Assembly (NCBI GenBank): GCA_015067565.1
Contig: SVMF01000002.1
Span: forward strand, 1-64,000
DNA length: 64,000 bases
Source: Oscillospiraceae bacterium
GTDB lineage: Bacteria; Bacillota; Clostridia; Oscillospirales; Oscillospiraceae
Direction of reading: 5' to 3'
This document shows positions 8,501 through 15,810 of this stretch, one piece after another. Under the pieces are notes generated by a model that saw nothing but the letters and a program-made list of their open reading frames with translations, ran no database searches and was not told the DNA's origin. The position numbers and the translations under genes were made by a program. Position 1 is the first letter of the stretch; the number at the start of each line of letters is the position of its first letter.

Positions 8501-9239
8501 CGAAGGCGATGATGTAGATGAAGCAGTCCTGAACTACGCCGAGGTGAAAGCATTGGCTGTAGGGAACCCCAAGATCAAGCGCCGGGTAGAGGTGATGAAC
8601 GAGCTGGACAAATACCGACTGCTCCATCAGGACTTTATCGATCAGCAGCATAAAAAGAAGAAGCGGCTGAGTGAACTGCCCGACTTGATTGCAAAGCAGA
8701 AGACCAGCATTGCCAACACCCAGATCGATTTGGATTTTGTTACCGCAACGCCCGAGTCTTATGAGGAATATAAAAAAATGGAATATGAGGCACAGAAGGC
8801 TATCCGTGACGCTATTTATGCGGCGGTTAAGACCCATATTAACCACCCCTTGGAGAAAAAGGTGCTTACCTTCCGAGGATTTGATGTGGTAGTGCCTGCC
8901 CGTATGCAGCCTAAGGTCCCGAAGCCCAAGTATGATGATGCCGGCAATGAGATCCCGACCGGCAAAGAACCTGTTCCTTATGTATTTGTAAAGCGTACCG
9001 GTGCTTATTATATGGAAGTTGAGAGCATCTCCGGTATTACCAAGCGTCTGAACCATTTGATCAACAACTTGGCCAATTATAAAAAGCACAAAGAGGATTA
9101 TCTGCAAGTTTTGGAAAACGAGCAGGCAGCTCTGCAGCAGGATCTTGCCAAGAAGGAAGATTCCTATGCTCTGCAGATTGAAACCTTGAAGGCCGAACTT
9201 GACCAGCTTAATGAAGAATTAGGAGTGAATGTAGCATGA
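5583..9239 (+). CDS. SNF2/DEAH-type superfamily 2 helicase, 1218 aa
   Basis: Large DNA translocase or helicase. A charged coiled-coil N-terminus (about residues 70-110, very rich in Glu, Arg and Ala) precedes the SF2 core: motif I AHDVGAGKTFT with Lys 443, motif II VDEAHNYKN with Asp 595, motif III MATGTPITNS near 645, and motif VI VQREGRILRQGN near 921. A helical, partly coiled-coil C-terminus follows. ATG 5583 is preferred over GTG 5574 because of GGAGAAAGGG just upstream. Similar large SNF2-like proteins are typical of conjugative elements and phage-like islands of Clostridia, where their exact task is unproven. It overlaps the MoxR gene by ATGA, so the two are coupled. A 1148-codon antisense frame is only a shadow of this gene. 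Confidence 0.85.
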   Translation: MAGLNGSEKLKTRLRVAELSKKKSALLYNFYENIKAGGEVFSAEDIDIALEALKLAQLDIKEREARQRQEREAELLKQKMEEEEKRRRAAEARAARRAERKRLEHVKQVTAMDLPMDFANAFDDDIRANVHCDTIAEGLLVCMDALGMVDIEFISAITGEEMKTVIETLQGSIFQNPLHWNECFYKGWEIADEYLSGNLMHKYALALEANEAYNGYFDANVKALEDLIGPELSTDEIYITLGSPWVPADVIDEFILHMIGLDPVKGVYPKEAEQFLTDEYAVRHDETTGIWDIPEKTRFRKSHQHGKYEHVSFKVYGTQRMEMLRLLENILNMKTLAIFDTVDPHSKTRIMNQAETVKVLEKQDKMIAEFQNWVWRDPDRKRRLQGAYCRKYGNIRRRIFDGSFLDFPDMNPDIQLHPHQKNSVARILFTPNTLLAHDVGAGKTFTMIAAGMELRRLGKSKKNLYVIPNNIMPQWIQMFKTMYPHANLLVVDRRNFCIKKRDDTLRKIMDEDFDAILMTYSCFDMLSLSKKYYKELYEEQLKRLDKAVSNFANKRTIDMKRQAVMRVLDKVQNDMADNVCDVAFDDLGINTLFVDEAHNYKNVSLNTGITRVRGLSNTGSSKCDAMMDKVHCVQRQNNGGRVIMATGTPITNSITDIFVMQKYLQDGELEFLNIHNFDSWVAMFGKKTTEFEIDVDTNSYHLATRFSKFGNVPELTAILSSIADFYHVDQVMGLPEFDGYIDSTQPGSDDFKVFLQDISRRADDVRHKRVDAHVDNLLKITTDGRKAALDMRLIDMVYGLDPDSKVYRCAEKVAEIYEATQDSKAIQMVFCDISTPKSGFNLYDELKSLLKAMGIPEHEIAYIHDADSEEKKRLLFRDLREGLVRVVIGSTFKMGLGVNVQERLVALHHLDVPWRPADMVQREGRILRQGNTCDSVQIYRYITKGSFDAYSWQLLETKQRFISQILSGHVVEREGDDVDEAVLNYAEVKALAVGNPKIKRRVEVMNELDKYRLLHQDFIDQQHKKKKRLSELPDLIAKQKTSIANTQIDLDFVTATPESYEEYKKMEYEAQKAIRDAIYAAVKTHINHPLEKKVLTFRGFDVVVPARMQPKVPKPKYDDAGNEIPTGKEPVPYVFVKRTGAYYMEVESISGITKRLNHLINNLANYKKHKEDYLQVLENEQAALQQDLAKKEDSYALQIETLKAELDQLNEELGVNVA

Positions 9240-10357
9240 GCAGAGAGAATCAAGTAAGCACCAATATGCCGGTACTGTCCGTAGAGAAGACTATCCGCAC
9301 CCTTTCCCGGTCCTACTGTACTGTGATCGGGAAGGGGTTATCCCCTAAGATTTTGCCCTCCGTGATGCTTTGGGGTCCTCCCGGTGTGGGGAAATCCCAG
9401 GCAGTTCGGCAGATCGGTAAGGAGATTGAAGCCGAAACCGGCAAGCAGGTGGTGATCACCGATGTGCGGTTGTTGCTTTTTAACCCCATTGACCTGCGGG
9501 GCATCCCCACCGCCAATGCGGACAAGACCCTTGCAATCTGGCTGAAACCTCAAATCTTTCAGATGAATGCCAGCGATGATATTGTCAATATTCTCTTTCT
9601 GGATGAAATATCCGCCGCTCCTCAATCGGTGCAGGCTGCCGCATACCAGATCACCCTGGATCGTGTGGTGGGTGAGCATAAGTTGCCGGACAACTGCATT
9701 GTGATTGCAGCCGGTAACCGTGTGACGGATAAATCGGTTTCTTTCAAAATGCCCAAGGCCTTGGCAAACCGTCTGTTACATATTGAAGTAGAAGGTAGTT
9801 TTGACTCCTGGCATAACTGGGCAGAAAAAGCCGGCATCAACGAAAAAGTTCTGGGTTTTCTCTCCTTCCGTACAGACAAACTCTTTGGGTTTGATCCTAA
9901 AAACGATGACCTGGCCTTTGCTACACCCCGTTCTTGGGAAATGGTCAGCAATCTTCTCAACAACATCTGCGATGATGTGAATTTGATGTATCCCATGATT
10001 GCAGGTCTTTTGGGCAGCGCATTGGCGGTGGAGTTCCGATCCTGGTGTGGTTTGCATAGCGATTTGCCGGATACGGAAAGAATCTTTGAAGGAAAACCCA
10101 CATCACTGCCGAAGAGCGCAGATACACTTTATGCGGTTGTGGCGTCTATGTCGGAATATGCAAAGGATTGCAAGGATGATCCGGTTCGGATCGGCAATTC
10201 GCTGCGCTATGCCGAGGGGCTGCCCGCCGATTATATTGCTATTCTTTTGAAGAATTACGAAACAATGGAAGAAGACTACCAAATGAAGCTGATGCAGATT
10301 CCGGAATATACCCGGCTGCTAAGCAAGCGGGGTGTGGTTAGAAATGGCTCAGTTTGA
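9236..10357 (+). CDS. MoxR-family AAA+ ATPase
   Basis: 373 residues with Walker A WGPPGVGKSQAVRQI (Lys 53), Walker B NILFLDEISAAPQSVQAAAY, and sensor 1 IVIAAGNR, then the MoxR-type lid. MoxR ATPases act as chaperones for VWA-domain partners, inserting metal or assembling complexes. The next gene encodes a VWA protein, so the classical MoxR/VWA pairing is present. The start overlaps the helicase stop by four bases (ATGA), and its own end overlaps the VWA gene by 14 bases, which makes this a tightly coupled operon. The combination with an SNF2 helicase is unusual and suggests a DNA-directed complex; that is inference. Confidence 0.85.
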   Translation: MSRENQVSTNMPVLSVEKTIRTLSRSYCTVIGKGLSPKILPSVMLWGPPGVGKSQAVRQIGKEIEAETGKQVVITDVRLLLFNPIDLRGIPTANADKTLAIWLKPQIFQMNASDDIVNILFLDEISAAPQSVQAAAYQITLDRVVGEHKLPDNCIVIAAGNRVTDKSVSFKMPKALANRLLHIEVEGSFDSWHNWAEKAGINEKVLGFLSFRTDKLFGFDPKNDDLAFATPRSWEMVSNLLNNICDDVNLMYPMIAGLLGSALAVEFRSWCGLHSDLPDTERIFEGKPTSLPKSADTLYAVVASMSEYAKDCKDDPVRIGNSLRYAEGLPADYIAILLKNYETMEEDYQMKLMQIPEYTRLLSKRGVVRNGSV

Positions 10358-11915
10358 TGCTGGGATGCTGGCAATCGTAAAACGGCTGCAAAACGCAAGA
10401 CTTTCTCTTTTGCAAAAGCATCCGTTTTACGCATTGCTTTTGATGTATATGAAATTTTCCATCGATCTAACCTGCGAAACGGCATATACCGATGGAAACC
10501 GGATTGCATTTAACCCGGAATTTATGCAGAATCTTAGCGATAGCGAACTGGAATTTGTGCTGATGCATGAAGTGCTGCACACTGCGCTGGGTCACCCTTT
10601 TCGCCATCAGCAGGATTACGACCAGCAGGCATTTGACATTGCCTGCGATATCGTAGTCAATTCCAATGTTCTCTATAGCTGTGGCATGGATCGCCGGAAG
10701 ATCACATTGCAGAAGTATGGAGAATCTATGCACATTGCCCCCGATGGTAAGGAAGGCTATCTGTATACCGTCGAGCAGGTTTATGAGTTGGTCTGCAAAG
10801 CCTTAAACAAACCGCTGAAAAAGCAAGCTACGCAATCTAATCACAACAAGCAAGGAGGCAGTGGGAATGAAGGTCAAGGAAATGGCGATGGAAATGGAAG
10901 CGGCGATGGCGATGGCAACGGAAACGGCAGCGGAAATGGGAACGGAAATGGAAATGGGAACGGAAACGGGGATGTCAACGGTGGCGGCGACGGAAACGGT
11001 AATGGTTCCGGCAGAGGTAAAGGCAGCGGTAGCGGGCAGGGATGCGGCGGAAGCGGAAGCATAAAAGATCCTAACCAAGCTGACTTACAAGCGCTGATCC
11101 AATCCCTGCTGCAGCGTTCTGTTGGCGACAGCGGTGCAACCGGAAGTTTGCAAAAAGAAACGACTATGGAGCAACCGGGTACCATGGAGGCTTGCCAAAA
11201 CAAGCCTTTGGACGACCACTCCTTCTGGGAGGGCGATGATGAAATCGCCGGTCAGCAGGATGTGTGGCTTCAGCGGATGGTCAATGCTACCGACATCGTC
11301 TCCTCTATGGGCGGTGCCGGTCGTGGCACTATGCCACTGGCGGCAGAACGAATCATTGAAGCTCTGAAAAATCCGATCCTGGATTGGAGAACGATCCTCA
11401 ATGATTTTGTCCAGGAGGAAATCTGTGACTACTCTTTCGCACCTCCGGACCGGCGTATGGAGGATAGCCCCTTCTTCTTGCCAGACTTTAACGAAAAGGA
11501 TGAAAAGGCCAAGGATATTCTCTTTATGATCGATACTTCCGGCTCTATGAGCGACGATCAAATCACCCAGTGCTATAGCGAGATCTATGGCGCCATTGGG
11601 CAGTTTAACGGCAAGCTACAAGGTAAGCTTGGCTTTTTTGATGCAACTGTGGTGGAGCCAACGCCCTTTGAAGACGAGGACGAATTTAAGATCATTCGCC
11701 CCAAGGGCGGTGGCGGCACGTCTTTCCATATCATTTTTGAATATGTGGAGAAGTTTATGCAGGACGAATTGCCGGTCAGTATTGTCATTCTCACAGACGG
11801 CTTTGCTCCCTGGCCTGCCGAGGCGGACGCATTGGGCATCCCGGTGCTTTGGATCATTAATAACGAAGAAGCGCAGCCCCCTTGGGGTAAAGTGGCAAGG
11901 CTGATAGATAAGTGA
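10344..11915 (+). CDS. VWA protein with N-terminal DUF2201-like zinc-metallopeptidase domain
   Basis: 523 residues. The N-terminal domain (about 1-155) carries HEVLH at 75-79, a thermolysin-type HExxH zinc site followed by a helical segment, as in DUF2201 putative metallopeptidases. Residues about 165-250 are an extreme low-complexity linker of Gly, Asn and Asp. The C-terminal domain (from about 390) is VWA, with the MIDAS motif DTSGSMS at 397-403 and a later Thr/Asp pair (ILTDGFAPW). ATG 10344 was chosen over GTG 10332 as the first ATG after a GGGGTGTGG stretch. Partner of the MoxR ATPase just upstream. Whether it cuts protein is not shown by sequence; the zinc and MIDAS residues are intact. 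Confidence 0.85.
   Translation: MAQFDAGMLAIVKRLQNARLSLLQKHPFYALLLMYMKFSIDLTCETAYTDGNRIAFNPEFMQNLSDSELEFVLMHEVLHTALGHPFRHQQDYDQQAFDIACDIVVNSNVLYSCGMDRRKITLQKYGESMHIAPDGKEGYLYTVEQVYELVCKALNKPLKKQATQSNHNKQGGSGNEGQGNGDGNGSGDGDGNGNGSGNGNGNGNGNGNGDVNGGGDGNGNGSGRGKGSGSGQGCGGSGSIKDPNQADLQALIQSLLQRSVGDSGATGSLQKETTMEQPGTMEACQNKPLDDHSFWEGDDEIAGQQDVWLQRMVNATDIVSSMGGAGRGTMPLAAERIIEALKNPILDWRTILNDFVQEEICDYSFAPPDRRMEDSPFFLPDFNEKDEKAKDILFMIDTSGSMSDDQITQCYSEIYGAIGQFNGKLQGKLGFFDATVVEPTPFEDEDEFKIIRPKGGGGTSFHIIFEYVEKFMQDELPVSIVILTDGFAPWPAEADALGIPVLWIINNEEAQPPWGKVARLIDK
10855..11065 (+). repeat. GGNAAYGG-type minisatellite coding the Gly/Asn linker
   Basis: Imperfect short repeats of GGAAACGG / GGAAATGG / GGCGATGG encode alternating Gly, Asn, Asp and Ser inside the VWA gene. 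It is a likely site of length variation by slippage. Confidence 0.7.
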
Positions 11916-11944
11916 CATTTTTGGTACATGGTGTTTGCTATGAT
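11912..11944 (+). promoter_or_regulatory. island-type promoter of the ligase gene
   Basis: GTGAC-ATTTTT-GGTAC (11912-11927), 11 bases, TATGAT at 11939-11944. The right half-site and spacing match the island consensus; the left half is degenerate. It overlaps the stop codon of the VWA gene. Confidence 0.5.
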
Positions 11945-11966
11945 AATGGCGTAAGGAGTGATAACT

Positions 11967-13922
11967 ATGAATCCTATGCAGAAGATGAAGGAGCTGGTTA
12001 AAAAACTGAATGAAGCAGACGCGGCTTACTTTCAGAAGGACAATCCCATTATGACGGATCGGGAATATGATGCGATGCTGCTGGAGCTGACGATGCTGGA
12101 ACGGGCTACCGGCATCCATTTTGCAGATTCTCCTGTAGGTCGGGTTGCCTCTGATGCCAAAGACGGCCTGCAGACAGTGCGCCACAGCAAACCTATGCTG
12201 TCTTGCCAAAAGACCAAGAATGTGGACGATGTATTGTTGTTTTCCACCGGCTATGACACGGTTGTCAGCTGGAAAATGGACGGCCTGACCTTGGTGCTGC
12301 GTTATGAGGCAGGGCGCTTCAAGCAAGCCATTACCCGTGGCGCGGACGGTATCATCGGTGAGGATGTGACCCACACGGTGCGGTATTTGCGGAATATCCC
12401 GGAGGCAGTACCCTGCAAAGAGCCTTTCGAGGTGCGCGGAGAGGGTGTGGTTTCCTGGGAGGATCACAAGTTGCTGACCCGGCTTCATGGCGGCACCTCC
12501 CACCCCCGAAGCGTAGCATCCGGCGCAGTGCGTGCCTTGGTGCCGGATAAGGGGAAACTGGATCATATCGATTTTGTAGCCTTTGAGTTGATCAAGGACA
12601 ATGCACCCGCAACTAAGATGGAGCAACTGGCCTTCTTAAAGGAAAACCATTTCGATGTGGTGCAGCACGAAGCTGTCAGTGCCGGTGATGGCGTGGAGCG
12701 CATGACCGAGCTGTTGCAGACCTGGACACCGGATGGTTTTAAGTATCCGGTAGACGGTGTGGTCATTGAATATGATGATATTGCCTACGGAAAGAGCCTG
12801 GGCGCTACCGCTCACCACGAAAAGCGGATGCTGGCGCTGAAATGGCAGGATGAAATGAAAACGACCATTTTCCGTGGTGTGGAGTTAAATACTACCCGGA
12901 CCGGCGCAGTATCCATCGTAGCCAAATTTGATGAGGTTATTTTAGACGGCACTCGCATCCATCGTGCCAATCTCCATAACCTGGGTAATTTTGAAAGCTA
13001 TAAGCTGGGTGTTGGCGATATGATCCGGGTCTATAAGGCCAACATGATCGTCCCTCAGGTGGCAGATAATTTGACTCGCAGCGGCACTTATGAGCTTCCC
13101 CGTCACTGCCCCTGCTGCGGTACGGAACTGACAGTGCGGATTACCTCCGGTGGTGTAAAGGAACTTTACTGCCCCAACGAAAACTGCATTGCCCGAAATG
13201 CCCGTAAGATCGCCCGGTTCTGCGATAAGAATGCCATGAATATTGAAGGCTTTTCCGCCTCTGTTGTGGAAAATTTGATGGCTTACGGCTGGATCAAGGG
13301 ATATAAGGATCTGTATCAGCTGCATTTGCATGAGGAGGAGATCATCAATACTCCTGGTTTTGGCCCTGAGAAGTATCTGGCTATGGAGCAGGCAATCGAA
13401 AAAAGCCGAAATTGTATGATGCGGCAGTTCCTGGTAGGCATCGGTATTCCCTTAATGGGCAGTGAAGCAGCTAAGATTCTGCATCAATATTATTATGGTT
13501 CTATGGATGATTTTGAGGAGGCTTTGCGATCCGGATTCCCGTTCTCTCATATTGCCGGCATTAGCGAAGCATTGGAGCGGAGCATTCACACCTGGTATGA
13601 AGACCCGATGAATCAGAAGACCCTCCATGCGCTGATGGCAGAGCTGACCTTTCAGGGCACCCGGGCATCCGGTGACGGAACGAACCCCTTCCGGGATATG
13701 CAGGTGGTGGTCAGCGGTACGTTTCATAACTTTGACCGCAGTGAGATTCTGGAGCTTTTGGAATCTCTGGGTGCGATCACCGACAACACCGTATCAGAAG
13801 GCACTGACTACTTGATCTATGGAGCTATGCCTGGCAGCAAAAAGGTAGGCGCAGCCCTGGAACACGGTGTCAATATGATCAGTGAAAAGTCTTTTGCCGA
13901 AATGCTGCAGCAGAACCGCTGA
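11967..13922 (+). CDS. ligA: NAD-dependent DNA ligase (accessory copy)
   Basis: 651 residues, near full length for LigA. Adenylation domain with SWKMDG (nucleophilic Lys 103) and the EVRGEGVV motif, OB fold with the VxNTTRTGAVS region, a four-Cys zinc finger (CPCCGTEL ... YCPNENC), helix-hairpin-helix segment, and a C-terminal BRCT domain (about 575-651, FRDMQVVVSGTFHNFDRSE). It seals nicks using NAD. The start at 11967 has AAGGAG at 11953-11958. It lies in the island with its own island-type promoter, so it is probably an element-borne second ligase serving the element's own replication or repair; the housekeeping copy would be elsewhere. An N-terminal Ia domain is short but recognisable (DREYDAMLLELTMLE). 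Confidence 0.92.
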   Translation: MNPMQKMKELVKKLNEADAAYFQKDNPIMTDREYDAMLLELTMLERATGIHFADSPVGRVASDAKDGLQTVRHSKPMLSCQKTKNVDDVLLFSTGYDTVVSWKMDGLTLVLRYEAGRFKQAITRGADGIIGEDVTHTVRYLRNIPEAVPCKEPFEVRGEGVVSWEDHKLLTRLHGGTSHPRSVASGAVRALVPDKGKLDHIDFVAFELIKDNAPATKMEQLAFLKENHFDVVQHEAVSAGDGVERMTELLQTWTPDGFKYPVDGVVIEYDDIAYGKSLGATAHHEKRMLALKWQDEMKTTIFRGVELNTTRTGAVSIVAKFDEVILDGTRIHRANLHNLGNFESYKLGVGDMIRVYKANMIVPQVADNLTRSGTYELPRHCPCCGTELTVRITSGGVKELYCPNENCIARNARKIARFCDKNAMNIEGFSASVVENLMAYGWIKGYKDLYQLHLHEEEIINTPGFGPEKYLAMEQAIEKSRNCMMRQFLVGIGIPLMGSEAAKILHQYYYGSMDDFEEALRSGFPFSHIAGISEALERSIHTWYEDPMNQKTLHALMAELTFQGTRASGDGTNPFRDMQVVVSGTFHNFDRSEILELLESLGAITDNTVSEGTDYLIYGAMPGSKKVGAALEHGVNMISEKSFAEMLQQNR

Positions 13923-13932
13923 AGCAAGTCTC

Positions 13933-13965
13933 AAGGGATATTTGGTACATCGTGTATGTTAAACG
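13933..13965 (+). promoter_or_regulatory. island-type promoter of the Spo0A-like gene (weak match)
   Basis: Right half-site TTTGGTACAT, as at the ligase promoter, with TAAACG at the expected -10 position (13960-13965) and a left half (AAGGG) that does not match. Included because the right half and context agree; the -10 is poor. Confidence 0.35.
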
Positions 13966-13998
13966 ATCGTTGCAAATAAAAGAAAGGAGAATTATTTT

Positions 13999-14367
13999 AT
14001 GGAACAGAAAGACAACCTGACATTAGAAAGAGATATTGCCAAACGACTCCATGCCATTGGCACCCCTGCTGATCTGAGAGGCTACCACTATCTGATTGAA
14101 ACAATCAAAATTGCCATTGCGGACAAAGAAGCTGTTTTTGAGATGACAAAAAACATTTATGAACCGGTGGCAAAGCAATTTCATGTAACAGCAAAGCAGG
14201 TTTCTAAGGCAATCACCCGTGCAATACTCACTGCCTGGGATCGGGGCGACCTGGATACGCTGCAGGGTTACTTTGGCTATACCGTTTCCAACACGATGGG
14301 ATACCCTGCTAATTCTGAATTCATTGCCATTGTGGCGGAAAGAATCCGTTTGGAATTTGAAGATTAA
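13999..14367 (+). CDS. stand-alone Spo0A C-terminal (effector) DNA-binding domain protein
   Basis: 122 residues that match the Spo0A effector domain end to end: IAKRLHAIGTPADLRGYHYL, a central YEPVAKQFHVTAKQVSKAIT that includes the helix-turn-helix, then ILTAWDRGDLDTLQGYFGYT and a conserved NSEFIAIVAERIRLE tail. Genuine Spo0A (about 265 residues) has an N-terminal receiver with a phospho-Asp; it is absent here and no receiver is encoded nearby, so activity would not be controlled by phosphorelay. RBS AAAGGAG at 13983-13989. Spo0A activates sigma-A promoters by binding over the -35 region, which is the geometry of the island dyads, so this protein is a second candidate regulator of the island. 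It could instead interfere with host sporulation. Confidence 0.85.
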   Translation: MEQKDNLTLERDIAKRLHAIGTPADLRGYHYLIETIKIAIADKEAVFEMTKNIYEPVAKQFHVTAKQVSKAITRAILTAWDRGDLDTLQGYFGYTVSNTMGYPANSEFIAIVAERIRLEFED

Positions 14368-14409
14368 CCCTTCTCTTGTTATTACCGACATTAGAATCCA
14401 TATCAATAG

Positions 14410-14446
14410 ATCCCTCTGCCGTTCTTTCGGCGGAGGGATGTTTTTA
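14410..14446 (+). terminator. intrinsic terminator after the Spo0A-like gene
   Basis: ATCCCTCTGCCG / CGGCGGAGGGAT stem with a TTCTTT loop, then GTTTTT. Confidence 0.8.
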
Positions 14447-14450
14447 TGTA

Positions 14451-14706
14451 ATGTCTGCTGAATAAGTCGCTACTGCGGCTTATTCGCACAGCTTTGCTGT
14501 GCAATCGTGCAAAAACGGCTCTTTTTAACCGTTTTTGCACGAGTCAGACATGTAAACAATGCGTATTTTCGCACGAGCATCGCAACGCTCGTGCGAAATG
14601 TGCAAGGTTTTTAGCGCTTTTACCGCAAAAACCTTGCACTTGAACAACGCAAAACAGCCCTGAAAGCCTTGGCTTGCAAGGGCTTTCGCGTTGTTCAGTA
14701 CGCATT
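14451..14706. repeat. cloverleaf repeat, copy B (units 1 and 2)
   Basis: Unit 1 (14451-14551) is closed by ATGTCTG/CAGACAT; unit 2 (14558-14706) by AATGCGTA/TACGCATT. Each encloses three hairpins. The whole is the reverse complement of copy C at 62973-63227, with few changes. It ends three bases before an island promoter. Confidence 0.85.
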
Positions 14707-14708
14707 AT

Positions 14709-14741
14709 GTACCGTTTTTGGGCGAATGGATTTGCTATAAT
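14709..14741 (+). promoter_or_regulatory. island-type promoter of the 14763 gene
   Basis: GTACC-GTTTTT-GGGCG (14709-14724), 11 bases, then a perfect TATAAT at 14736-14741. It sits directly against the end of the cloverleaf repeat. Confidence 0.55.
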
Positions 14742-14762
14742 GAAAGAAAAGGAGGAATACTT

Positions 14763-15578
14763 ATGGGGGATTTTACTTTTACATTTCAGCAACTGTTTTA
14801 TGAGAACATGGGCAGCGAGCCATTTTATCTGCGGAATTTTTATGATGCTACTGAGTATTTGGATGAGCCGTTTTCGGATATTACCCTGCAGGTAATCCGG
14901 CTGCTTTTGGGAGATATGCGCGCCTGCGATAGCTGCTGCCATGAGGATAGCCGCATTGAGGCCAAAGTGCAGATCGGTACGAATGCGTATTCTGTGATGG
15001 TCATATTTGAAAATGGTATCGCCATGTTCCATGTAACGGATGAACAGGAGCGTGACCGTACTCTGTGGTATTTGCAGACCGTTTCCCACAGTCCGGAGGA
15101 ACAGACACTATCTTGCTTTCTGTCGCAAGGCGTCTATCCAATCAGACTTCATCAGTACAAAGATCCGGACCGGCGCTATCCCGGAGACCTTTGGGAGGCT
15201 ACCTATAGCATTGGCGGTACCCGTTCTTTTCGGGATTATCTGCGGCACTTTATTCAGGACTTCCAACCCCAGCGGTTATTGCCGGATAAAGATTATTGGC
15301 TGCAGTTGGAAATGGATGGCAGATTTGTTGTCCGTCTGGGTGTGAATGGCCGGGAGATTATCCATCTGAATGACACGGAAAACTGGATCTACCATTATCT
15401 GTGCTTTCTGCATTTACTTCGTTTTTGGGACGGAATGCAGGACTTACGCAATTACAAAGATGTAAAACTGCCCATACTGATCCGGGATTTCTCCAATCAG
15501 CTGGATGGCTACACAGACATACAAACACTCTATGGGCTGACAGATGACTTGCATCGGCAAAGGCTGATCATAAAATAA
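14763..15578 (+). CDS. unknown protein, 271 aa
   Basis: Soluble acidic protein beginning MGDFTFTFQQLFYENMGSEP; AAAGGAGG at 14748-14755 fixes the start. It contains a CDSCCHEDSR cluster near residue 58, a central beta-rich part, and a C-terminal segment (CFLHLLRFWDGMQDLRNYKD and onward) that recurs in the truncated gene at 4121-4459. No membrane segments or known motifs. The duplicated C-terminal domain suggests it is a conserved component of this kind of island. Its terminator hairpin follows at once. Confidence 0.7.
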   Translation: MGDFTFTFQQLFYENMGSEPFYLRNFYDATEYLDEPFSDITLQVIRLLLGDMRACDSCCHEDSRIEAKVQIGTNAYSVMVIFENGIAMFHVTDEQERDRTLWYLQTVSHSPEEQTLSCFLSQGVYPIRLHQYKDPDRRYPGDLWEATYSIGGTRSFRDYLRHFIQDFQPQRLLPDKDYWLQLEMDGRFVVRLGVNGREIIHLNDTENWIYHYLCFLHLLRFWDGMQDLRNYKDVKLPILIRDFSNQLDGYTDIQTLYGLTDDLHRQRLIIK

Positions 15579-15600
15579 AAGGGGCTTTACAGCCCCTTTT
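15577..15600. terminator. bidirectional terminator between convergent genes
   Basis: AAAAGGGGCT-TTAC-AGCCCCTTTT is a perfect 10-bp stem with A- and T-runs on both sides. It serves the plus gene ending at 15578 and the minus-strand remnant ending at 15587. Confidence 0.8.
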
Positions 15601-15801
15601 GTTCATTTTCCAATAGCTTATAAACCTTCAGACCATTATTCCAACGTTGAATCACTTGGTTCTCGGCATTGGGACACATGACCTTATTGTCATAAAGAAA
15701 GCTGATTTGGCGTCTTTCGTCAAGGGATTTTTCTCATGGGAGTATTTCTGAAGGATATGAAGAACATAAAGCAAGGACGGTTTCTTTTTTAATTCACTCA
15801 T
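15587..15801 (-). pseudogene. frameshifted remnant of a second HTH/WYL-like regulator
   Basis: From ATG 15801 the minus strand reads MSELKKKPSLLYVLHILQKY with a following SHEKNPLT, which matches the start of the island WYL regulator (LALLRILQILHKYSDLQHPLT). The frame then breaks; the downstream part continues in another frame as RQISFLYDNKVMCPNAENQV and WNNGLKVYKLLENEQ, ending in TAA at the terminator. The middle of the gene is missing. It follows the minus-strand gene at 15811-16167 by ten bases, so the two were one operon. Confidence 0.6.
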
Positions 15802-15810
15802 AAAATCACC

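Noticed and set aside
5661-9107. Antisense open frame of 1148 codons opposite the SNF2 helicase
   Set aside because: It mirrors the codon pattern of the real gene, has no RBS and no recognisable domains.
10855-11065. Possible CRISPR or tandem repeat array
   Set aside because: Units are 6-9 bases and in frame in a coding gene; they encode a Gly/Asn linker.
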